DNA of 64,000 nucleotides from Xylona heveae TC161 (lineage: Eukaryota; Ascomycota; Xylonomycetes; Xylonales; Xylonaceae). Below the pieces are notes generated by a model, which was not told the origin of the DNA, did no database searches, and saw nothing but the letters and a program-made list of their open reading frames with translations. The position numbers were made by a program, and so were the translations under genes. Location of the stretch: assembly GCF_001619985.1 (NCBI RefSeq), contig NW_017264194.1, forward strand, positions 1,421,511 to 1,485,510, read 5' to 3'. Position 1 is the stretch's first letter. Every line of letters begins with the position of its first letter. Below are positions 57,077-64,000 of this stretch, in pieces.

Positions 57077-58348
57077 ATGTCTGCAATTCCAAGCGTTTTC
57101 CCCTCCAAAGCTAACCTGGAGGGCAAGAAATCAAATGGCTTAGAGTTGCTTTTTGACGAACTATGCGTGTATGCAAGCAGCAATAATGGAGGAGTTCCCT
57201 GTGCGGTCGGGCCTGGATTTCCCTCTGGAAGTGTTCATCACGTTCGAGTTTTAGAATTTCACGACGGAACAAACTGGATCGTACGAATCCCAAAGCGAGT
57301 CGATAAAAGGACAGCTGCACGGATCAGAAGTGAGGTTCACACGATGACTCTGATAAGAGAAACAACAAATGTCAGAGTACCACGAGTATATGCTTATGAA
57401 GCTACCGGCGCTAATAAGATTGGTATTCCTTTCATCCTCATGGAGCGAATACCTGGAATATCTGCCATTGACGCTCGAGGTTTTTTTGATCGCGGCAATG
57501 GCATCATATCCCAGGAGTACAAATTGCCATTCCTTAAGGCTATTGCTGAAACGCAAGTCCAGATTAGTTCCATTCGTCTTCCAAAGATTGGCACTGTCAG
57601 CAAATCGCCAAATGGCACCTACGAGGTCGGCCCCATTCCAGGATTAGGAGGCCCTTTTGACACCGCTTCTGCTTTCTTTGAAGCCCAGGCTTCAAAGATC
57701 AAATTCCCTCATACTGAGGACAAGATCCGTAGGTTGATGCTAAATGGTCCTGTTGATGAAGTAGTATCCTCCGTCGAAACTTTTCCTCATAATATCATGG
57801 CACTGGCTACTCGATTATCGCTATTCGATGATGGACCATTTCCACTTTATCATCCTGATTTCTATTACAGCAATATCATCCTCGACGATCAGTGTAGAGT
57901 GACAGGAATCATCGATTGGGAAAAGTCTCACAGCATTCCCTGGGAATTGGCAGAATTTCCTTTTTTACTTGATATGCTGCCCGGTCTGCTGGGCAACCCA
58001 TGCAATTATGACAAAGATGGAACTCCACGGGAGGAGAGTGAGAGGAGAACGGTGGAAGACCGAGAGATGTACCTTACCTTTGTTAAAGATGCCGAGCGCG
58101 AACAAAGCCAAGATGCAAGATTATCGAGCTCATTGGGCAACAAAAGTTTACAGGATTTCGCCTTTGCTGTGAGGGTCTATCAGTACCCAGGAAAGCTGGC
58201 AATATACAACAAAGTGCTTCAACCTTTCGAGGATAGTTGGGCATCAAGAAGCAAGCATCGAACAGAGGGCAAGCAATTGACTCGGGAGAAAGGGCCACGG
58301 AGTAGACCTTCCGGTGTTGTCAGGGAGGAATCTACCTTATCCATGTAG
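57077..58348 (+). CDS. APH-fold phosphotransferase family protein
   Basis: Aminoglycoside-phosphotransferase/choline-kinase-like fold, an expanded group in filamentous fungi with mostly unknown small-molecule or protein substrates; 423 residues, single exon. N-lobe: HVRVLEFHDGTNWIVRIPKR (beta strands and nucleotide-binding Lys/Arg), ARIRSEVHTMTLIRE (helix with Glu), then the hinge IPFILMERIPG. C-lobe: PLYHPDFYYSNIILDD holds the catalytic Asp and the Asn (HxDxxxxN). GIIDWEKSHSIPWELAEFP holds the metal-binding DW motif. The C-terminus is basic. The frame runs further upstream but without an ATG. Nothing here supports drug resistance. Confidence 0.82.
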   Translation: MSAIPSVFPSKANLEGKKSNGLELLFDELCVYASSNNGGVPCAVGPGFPSGSVHHVRVLEFHDGTNWIVRIPKRVDKRTAARIRSEVHTMTLIRETTNVRVPRVYAYEATGANKIGIPFILMERIPGISAIDARGFFDRGNGIISQEYKLPFLKAIAETQVQISSIRLPKIGTVSKSPNGTYEVGPIPGLGGPFDTASAFFEAQASKIKFPHTEDKIRRLMLNGPVDEVVSSVETFPHNIMALATRLSLFDDGPFPLYHPDFYYSNIILDDQCRVTGIIDWEKSHSIPWELAEFPFLLDMLPGLLGNPCNYDKDGTPREESERRTVEDREMYLTFVKDAEREQSQDARLSSSLGNKSLQDFAFAVRVYQYPGKLAIYNKVLQPFEDSWASRSKHRTEGKQLTREKGPRSRPSGVVREESTLSM

Positions 58349-59392
58349 AGATGTCGTTCTCCTCTTTACACTGCCATCACGGTCTGCTTTGATCACAATC
58401 AGCGAAGAGATTGGGACTTTTGCTGTATCATATCATATGTATATATATAAACCTTGGTTGATCATCCAATTATCTTAGAAGCATGCCCACAGACTGAAAT
58501 GCGAAATCCAATAAAAATCGAAGCCGGAAATGAATAAGTCAACAAGATATCCCGAAAACAGATTGTCGTTCATCTCATAAATTTGCGAAATTGAATTAAT
58601 ATCAATCGATGAAAATATTCCACCCCGAGGTCATCATTTTGCGATCGGAGCAAAGCAGCAACGCAACCAAGAAGAATTGTAATGGGTGTGCGGAAGAAGG
58701 CTTACCAATGCACAAGGCAACGTTGAGCTCGTCATTTGCCGTGCAGATTCCGCTATCTGACTTGCATGGGACTTCTCCACCAAAGAAATTACCTTCTTAC
58801 TCATCAATTGCGTTCTCTGCGTCCGGGGTAGAGACCTACCGGGCATGGTCCCCCCTCGGCCCGGCGTCCGGCAGATCTGCGGTTACCCCAGTGTCCGGAG
58901 ACAGCCATCAACATGCTCCGACCCAATAAGCTTCCCGGATGATGGTGTCAAGCCGTCAGGTTACTAATTCATGATGATAAATTGCTATTGCAGAGGAGCA
59001 ACGGTGGGGTTTTGTCATACAGCTTACATTTCATCGATCCCATGGACTATTTAAACACGATGCTGTAGGCACAGCTGGCGATATTCTAGAGCAATCAGCT
59101 TGACCTTTAAATCATATTGACTCTTCTTTAATCTCTAGGAGCTTTATCCTTCACAGCTTCCATATATCCTATAATTCCGCCTTATCAATTATTGACACGG
59201 TTTCCCACTACTTTTACAGCAAGCTTCGAAACGCGCAGTTGAAAGCGGCAGAAATTCGCTCTTGAGAACAAATATAGCCAACGTCTGACGAAACCATCAA
59301 CCACGTCGACTCGCACAGTCGCCACCTTCTCCAAGTTGCGCCATTCTCTATCATACTATAAATCCCTCAGTACAATAGTTTCCAGAGCAGCA
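58349..59392. other. Intergenic
   Basis: About 1 kb without a convincing gene. The 58609-58929 frame encodes an unrecognised Ser/Pro-rich sequence. The part after 59200 is the leader of the next gene. Confidence 0.4.
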
Positions 59393-60313
59393 ATGGCTAC
59401 TGCAGCTCCAATCAATGCCACTCCTGCGCACGACCTGGGCGGTCTACGCAGCGGGATCAAGGCTACAAACCTCAACGCCTCTCCCGAAACCAAAGCATAC
59501 ACTATCCCTCGCGGGCCCGTCACCTCGCAGTTGAGCTTCTACGTTCCCCCCGCCGATGGCTCGGCACCATATAACTGGGTCGAGAAGCAACCAGAGGGCG
59601 TGCCCCAAAACAACTACGGGACAGCCGTACACGACGTAGAGATCCAGGATATCCGCGGACGAGAGAACGAGTTCACACTGGACAGAAACTCGTTTGAGCC
59701 TCTCGTGAATATCCCATCCTCTGAGCACGACTTTACCGACGAGCAGCGAATCAAGGAAATCTACTACCCCGAAGTCGAGAACCTCTTGCTCTCTAACCTC
59801 CCTGGTGCCCACCGCATCTTCATCTTCGACCACACGATCCGTCGCCCGGGACCGAATGCGGCTCGGGGTCCCGTGAACCGCGTACACATTGACCAGACCC
59901 CTAGAGCGGCCGAGGAGCGAGTACGCATTCATCTCGGCGAGGACGCGGAGAAGCTGCTACAGGGAAGATACCGTATTGTCAATGTATGGCGGCCACTGAA
60001 CGGACCCGTGGTGGCCTCTCCGTTGGCCTTCGCCGATGGATCGTCCGTGGAAGACGAGGATATCGTTGGCGTTCAGCACAGATATCCCCACCGCACCGGC
60101 GAGACTGCAGGCGTCAAGTACAACCCCGGCCAGAGATGGTATTACTTGTCTGGAATGCGCAACGATGAGAGATTGCTCCTCAAGTGCAGCGATAGCGACG
60201 AGGACGTGGGCAGCTACGGCCGTGTGCCGCATACTGCGTTTACGGATTCGCGAACCCCCGAGGGCGCGCCAGGAAGAGAAAGCGTCGAAGTGAGGGCGTT
60301 GGTATTTGGTTGA
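59393..60313 (+). CDS. asaB/CmcJ-like hydroxylase/desaturase
   Basis: Member of the fungal family typed by AsaB, GA4 desaturase and bacterial CmcJ (2-oxoglutarate/iron oxygenase-like), which often tailor secondary metabolites; 306 residues, no intron. Landmarks: LSFYVPPADGSAPYNWVEK, FTLDRNSFEPLVNIPS, HRIFIFDHTIRRP, NRVHIDQTPRAAEERVR (HxD metal-binding pair), GRYRIVNVWRPLNGPVVASP (partner His absent, Trp/Arg conserved), HRTGETAGVKYNPGQRWYYL and LLLKCSDSDEDVGSYGRVPH with the distal His. It stands alone, with no polyketide or peptide synthase within view, so a cluster role cannot be argued. The ATG at 59393 follows a frame with no earlier ATG. Confidence 0.85.
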   Translation: MATAAPINATPAHDLGGLRSGIKATNLNASPETKAYTIPRGPVTSQLSFYVPPADGSAPYNWVEKQPEGVPQNNYGTAVHDVEIQDIRGRENEFTLDRNSFEPLVNIPSSEHDFTDEQRIKEIYYPEVENLLLSNLPGAHRIFIFDHTIRRPGPNAARGPVNRVHIDQTPRAAEERVRIHLGEDAEKLLQGRYRIVNVWRPLNGPVVASPLAFADGSSVEDEDIVGVQHRYPHRTGETAGVKYNPGQRWYYLSGMRNDERLLLKCSDSDEDVGSYGRVPHTAFTDSRTPEGAPGRESVEVRALVFG

Positions 60314-61319
60314 GACTTTTACCAGTTTTGGCTGAGGATTCATTTATCTTTTTAAATGAATATTATCCATGTTGGTGGAAGATTTAAATCAAATCACTTA
60401 CAGAAAGCATAATATGTCTTCATTTGCACGTTGCGTGTTTCACGTTGCACGATTATTTTGCATTTACCAAGGGACCATCTCCCTTCTTTCTCTTATGACC
60501 ATACACTAATGAGTAACGCCTTAAGTAACTTGACTTATATTTTTCAATCAAATTACTACCTAATTGCCTTATACATTGGTTGTTCAGGCTCTTCAAGCGC
60601 CTCCAGTATTTTATATTACGTGTTACATGGTATATGACGTGTGAGATTAATTTGTATATTTATTCAAAAGCTATCTACTGCAAATCATCTACCTAGTTAC
60701 ATGAAAAAGGTACTCTGTAATCTGTACTCTGTATACATAATTCAATTCGAAATAAATCATTGAAACTGAAACGTCCGATGACCCCGGTCGATCCCGGTCG
60801 ATCCCGGTCGATCCCGGTCGATTCCGAGGTAACGTAATGTGACGAGAACTCCATCACTCGCTCGTCAGATACGCGGGACTTGCTTGTAAAAGACAAACTG
60901 CAAATTGCAAAGTACAGACGAGTCCCAAAGAAGGCTAATGGTGTTATAGTAACGCTAATGAAGAGAGCAAAAAAAAAAAAAAAAAACGTCGGGGTGGTAA
61001 AGGAGCGGTATCATTGAGATGAGAAAACGAAACGAAACGAAGCCGAAAGCCGAAAGCCGAAAGCAATAACTATGAGCAAAAAGGGGGTAATTTGAGGGGT
61101 TGAAGTTGGTGACATACGGATTAATGGGACTTGGGGGTGTAAACACTTGACTTGACTTGGAAAAAAAAAACGGGAGAAACAGAAGCCTGGAAAAATAAAC
61201 ACTTGGAAAAAAGAAAACTTAAGAGAAACAGACTCTTGGGGGGGGGGGGAAATGAGAAAGAAAAAGAAAACAAAACTCGAGAATGAAGAACACAAAGCAA
61301 AAGCAAAACCTGCACACAA
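60314..61319. other. Convergent intergenic region
   Basis: AT-rich spacer with three simple-sequence runs: A-rich 60970-60987, G-rich 61239-61248 and the 10-bp array listed separately. No gene. Confidence 0.5.
60781..60828. repeat. 10-bp tandem repeat (ATCCCGGTCG)n
   Basis: Four consecutive near-perfect decamers plus a degenerate fifth, in otherwise unique AT-rich DNA. Confidence 0.9.
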
Positions 61320-64000
61320 CTAGCACTTCTCGCCTCTGGCTTTACGAATCTCCTCGCCGATAATAATACTATACAGTCTGCGCGCAACATAGCCCTCGCT
61401 CCACTGGAGCTCGTCCACACTTTTGGCGCCCGCCGCATCAGCCAGGGTCTGGCGGAACTCTTGCACGAGAGTAATGTGCAGATGCGTCAGGGTGGCGCTG
61501 TACCCATTGGCTTCGTGGGTCCAATTGACGAGCTTGCGCAGGGCTGACGAGGTCAGGGGCGGAGGGGTATAGGTCGGTGGAAGGCGCTTGGAGACTTGGT
61601 AGAGGGCGTCGAGGTATTTGTAGTGCGCGACTGTCCATTCGCCTGTGATGGAAAGGGAAGTTTTGGGGGGAGGGAGGAGGAGGTTCTTTGGCTTTGAAGA
61701 AGCGAGAGGAGCGGGCAGTTCAGGTGCAGGCGCGAGCGAGGGCGCAGGGGATGCGTGCTGCAGGTCGGGCTGTTCTTGAGATTTGGTGGTAGGAGGAGTA
61801 GTGGTATCGGATTTTGACCACCACCAGAGTGGAGCGGCCGAGGTGATTTTCGACAAGAGACCTGGCTGAGCTTGTTTGGGAGGCGAGGCAGGAGTGAGAG
61901 TCATTGTCGGAGGAGGCGGGATGCTTGTTGGTTTCTCCTTGGGCTGAGGATCAGGCTTTGTTGGCTGGAGAACGGCAGCTGGTTCATGTTTGCGCAGAGG
62001 AAGTGCCCGGGTATGTTCTTTGGAAACGATGCGTTTCTGAGGATGAGACGGCTCGTTGGCTTTTTTGGCACTGTCATTGGTTTGCTGAAGCGATTGCTCC
62101 TGGACTGGTGATTTTGTCGTCTTTTTGGTAATTTCCGGCTTCGGAGTTTTGGATTCAACTTGTTGCAAAGGAGAAGAGGTGGAGTTGAGCTTGGAATTTT
62201 CAATCGAGTTGTCGTTCAGCGTCTCTTTGGAGAGGTCATGTTCTCTTCGCTCTTTTCGTTCCTTTCTCCGCGCATTTCTCTGCTTGGCGGCATCGTCTGG
62301 CTTCCAGAACAGAGACGAACCAAAGTTTGCATTTTGGATTGGCTCCTCTGGGGTCAGGATATTCTGTGCATTCTCGGTAGGCACTTTCTCCAGCAGCTTG
62401 ATATCGTCGTGCGGTTGCTTTGGCTCATTCTTGCGTCCAGTCTCCGGTGTCTTACCTCGGCGGGACTTGATACCCTGGGCGTTCAGCGTGAAAGAATCTT
62501 CTCTAAGTGGAGCCTCGACGGGATCAGAGTGATGCGCCTCCGCTTGCCAAATGTCGAATCCGGTGGTGTTAAGTCGCTCCAAAGCTGGGCGTCCAGGTAG
62601 CGGGGTAGCGTTTACGCCAATGACAGAGTCGTCAATGGTAATAACTTGACTGACATTTGCATTGCGTATCTGCTTGATAACGTCATCTCTTTCTGCCTGC
62701 CATTGAGCCTCTAAGATGCTGAGATTGCTATATGCCGAGTCATTCCCGGCCTCGTTCACGGGAGAAAGCTTATTCTTCTCTGCCGATCCGTGAGAGGAAT
62801 GTTGACTTTCCCGAGCTGGCGACCTTCGGTGCCAATCCATCTCACTTTCAGTAGGAGGAGTCAATAAATCCTTTCTCGGGGAAGGTCTGTTTGAAAAAGG
62901 TCGCTGCAATGCCGAACCAAGCCCGTCATCTGGGGTAAGAAGCCGAGGGTAGCCTCTGCTCAGGATAGAGTTGGTAAATGCTTCTTGCACCCCCTGCAGA
63001 TTTGAAGAAGCTTGCTTCTGTTTAACGTCACTCAATTTTACCAATGCCCCACCGAACATTGAATTCCATCCGTGCTCATCACGAATAGATTGTCCAAAGC
63101 TGCCCTTTGCTGGACTGTTTTGAGGACTTCCTTCGCTAGCGTTAGAGTCCGTCACACTCTGAAGGGAGACTCCAGCTTGAATAACGCCGGAAAGCTTGCC
63201 GTCTTCACCGCTTTTAAAATGATGATCGTGCTTGGCTGGAGATTGTCGCGGGGGCGGAGGCGGCAATTGAGGCGAAGAAAACGCGACTGATGGCGTCTGA
63301 TTTACCTCTGCAGGATTTCGAGTAAGGAGCTGTGGAGGGGAGGACATCATTATTGTGCTGGAGTCCAGCTTTTCGATATTTCGCTCCTGCGACATCAGAG
63401 ATGATTCATAGGAAATTCTACTTTTCGGCCTGGCGGCCAAAAAGCTGCTCCCAATTTGTGGGGCTGTATGATTGTTGACTTTCGCATTCGTTGACCGGTT
63501 GCTTATTCTCGAGAAACCATCATGTAAGCTTCCCTGACGAACATTGCTGTTTGCTTCCTCCAACAAGGCGGGGCTGCTAAGGTGCTCCTTGGCTGACGGA
63601 AGGGATGATATTGATACCATGCTGAAGCCCTCACTATCGAGAATGGAGTCAAACTCTGGTAGATCCCTCACCTCGTCTCTTTCCTCGCTATAACTATTTA
63701 GGTTTCCTGAAATTGAATCGTTTGGTCGTTCAATGAGTTTGCTTGCGTTCCTCGTGGGTGCGTGAACCGAATTGCGTCCATTTGAAGGAGTATTTCCAAC
63801 CAGTTTGGCCGGGCTACTTGCTTTCCGACTGGCATTAGATATGACTGCGCTCTTGCTCAGACTTTGATCAGTGCGTCTTTTCTGAATCCCGATTATAGGA
63901 GTCTGTTCAAAGTCTGGCTGATCTCTAAAGGCAAGGCTCAACTCGTCTGAGGAGATGCTAATACCTTCGTTCGTTGTCGTCGCAAAGTGCTTGAGGCTAA
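61320..64000 (-). CDS. Large disordered protein with conserved-looking C-terminal end (5' end outside window)
   Basis: The frame is open from the right edge to a stop at 61320, so at least 893 codons are visible without a start codon in frame near the edge. I do not recognise the family. Most of it is low-complexity and Ser/Pro/Lys-rich, with many SP/TP sites and a PPPPP run. A charged segment (RNARRKERKERREHD) could be a nuclear signal or short coil. The last 100 residues look folded: EWTVAHYKYLDALYQVSKRL, LRKLVNWTHEANGYSATLTH, LVQEFRQTLADAAGAKSVDE and QWSEGYVARRLYSIIIGEEI. The layout, long disorder with one ordered end, suggests a scaffold or DNA-associated protein, but this is inference. 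Confidence 0.7.
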   Translation of the reverse strand, partial: SLKHFATTTNEGISISSDELSLAFRDQPDFEQTPIIGIQKRRTDQSLSKSAVISNASRKASSPAKLVGNTPSNGRNSVHAPTRNASKLIERPNDSISGNLNSYSEERDEVRDLPEFDSILDSEGFSMVSISSLPSAKEHLSSPALLEEANSNVRQGSLHDGFSRISNRSTNAKVNNHTAPQIGSSFLAARPKSRISYESSLMSQERNIEKLDSSTIMMSSPPQLLTRNPAEVNQTPSVAFSSPQLPPPPPRQSPAKHDHHFKSGEDGKLSGVIQAGVSLQSVTDSNASEGSPQNSPAKGSFGQSIRDEHGWNSMFGGALVKLSDVKQKQASSNLQGVQEAFTNSILSRGYPRLLTPDDGLGSALQRPFSNRPSPRKDLLTPPTESEMDWHRRSPARESQHSSHGSAEKNKLSPVNEAGNDSAYSNLSILEAQWQAERDDVIKQIRNANVSQVITIDDSVIGVNATPLPGRPALERLNTTGFDIWQAEAHHSDPVEAPLREDSFTLNAQGIKSRRGKTPETGRKNEPKQPHDDIKLLEKVPTENAQNILTPEEPIQNANFGSSLFWKPDDAAKQRNARRKERKERREHDLSKETLNDNSIENSKLNSTSSPLQQVESKTPKPEITKKTTKSPVQEQSLQQTNDSAKKANEPSHPQKRIVSKEHTRALPLRKHEPAAVLQPTKPDPQPKEKPTSIPPPPTMTLTPASPPKQAQPGLLSKITSAAPLWWWSKSDTTTPPTTKSQEQPDLQHASPAPSLAPAPELPAPLASSKPKNLLLPPPKTSLSITGEWTVAHYKYLDALYQVSKRLPPTYTPPPLTSSALRKLVNWTHEANGYSATLTHLHITLVQEFRQTLADAAGAKSVDELQWSEGYVARRLYSIIIGEEIRKARGEKC

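Noticed and set aside
58609-58929. 106-codon plus-strand open frame
   Set aside because: Composition and codon pattern do not suggest coding, and no homologue is recognised.

Overview
The window is nuclear DNA of a filamentous ascomycete (Pezizomycotina, most likely Eurotiomycetes). Genes lie on both strands about 2 kb apart. Most have one to three short introns (about 49-130 bp) with GT-AG ends and CTAAC/CTRAC-like branch sites. The products have fungal signatures: Yen1/GEN1, Spb4, Nop58, Arp10, Dgk1, and a Prs with a non-homologous insert. I see no tRNA, rRNA, CRISPR array, transposase or reverse transcriptase. Exon boundaries are by eye, chosen to keep the frame and family similarity.

Layout. 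1-30 kb is mostly core housekeeping: an SDR cut by the left edge (-), an OGFr-domain protein (+), a cytosine-deaminase-like amidohydrolase (+), a SWIB chromatin-remodelling subunit (+), a TLC membrane protein (-), a BTB protein (-), mitochondrial seryl-tRNA synthetase (-), a small unknown protein (-), dynactin Arp10 (-), Holliday-junction resolvase Yen1/GEN1 (+), rRNA helicase Spb4 (-), CTP-dependent diacylglycerol kinase (+) and ribosomal protein uS2/Rps0 (-). Rps0 is head to head with mitochondrial uS15m (+, 30.1 kb).

31-36 kb is the odd part. An orphan gene for a disordered, basic/acidic, proline-rich protein is built from duplicated exon-intron modules and carries a six-fold DISP repeat. 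Its 3' end is copied in a 289-bp tandem duplication, and a decayed inverted copy of its 5' half lies 2-4 kb downstream.

37-54 kb returns to mostly conserved genes: amidoligase (+), PRPP synthetase (-), an RS-domain/Hub1 fusion (-) divergent from PIG-H/Gpi15 (+), Pus3 pseudouridine synthase (-) divergent from a degenerate Rho-like GTPase (+), V-ATPase subunit d (-) divergent from Nop58 (+), and Rpc17/RPC9 of RNA polymerase III (+).

54-61 kb has an accessory flavour: epoxide hydrolase with a 9-nt microexon (-), an APH-fold kinase (+) and an asaB/CmcJ-like oxidoreductase (+), with long gene-poor spacers. The right edge cuts a large disordered protein with a conserved-looking C-terminal end (-). 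Ribosome production is a recurring theme (Spb4, Nop58, Rps0, uS15m, Rpc17, Pus3, SerRS), but the genes are scattered, so no operon-like logic is implied.
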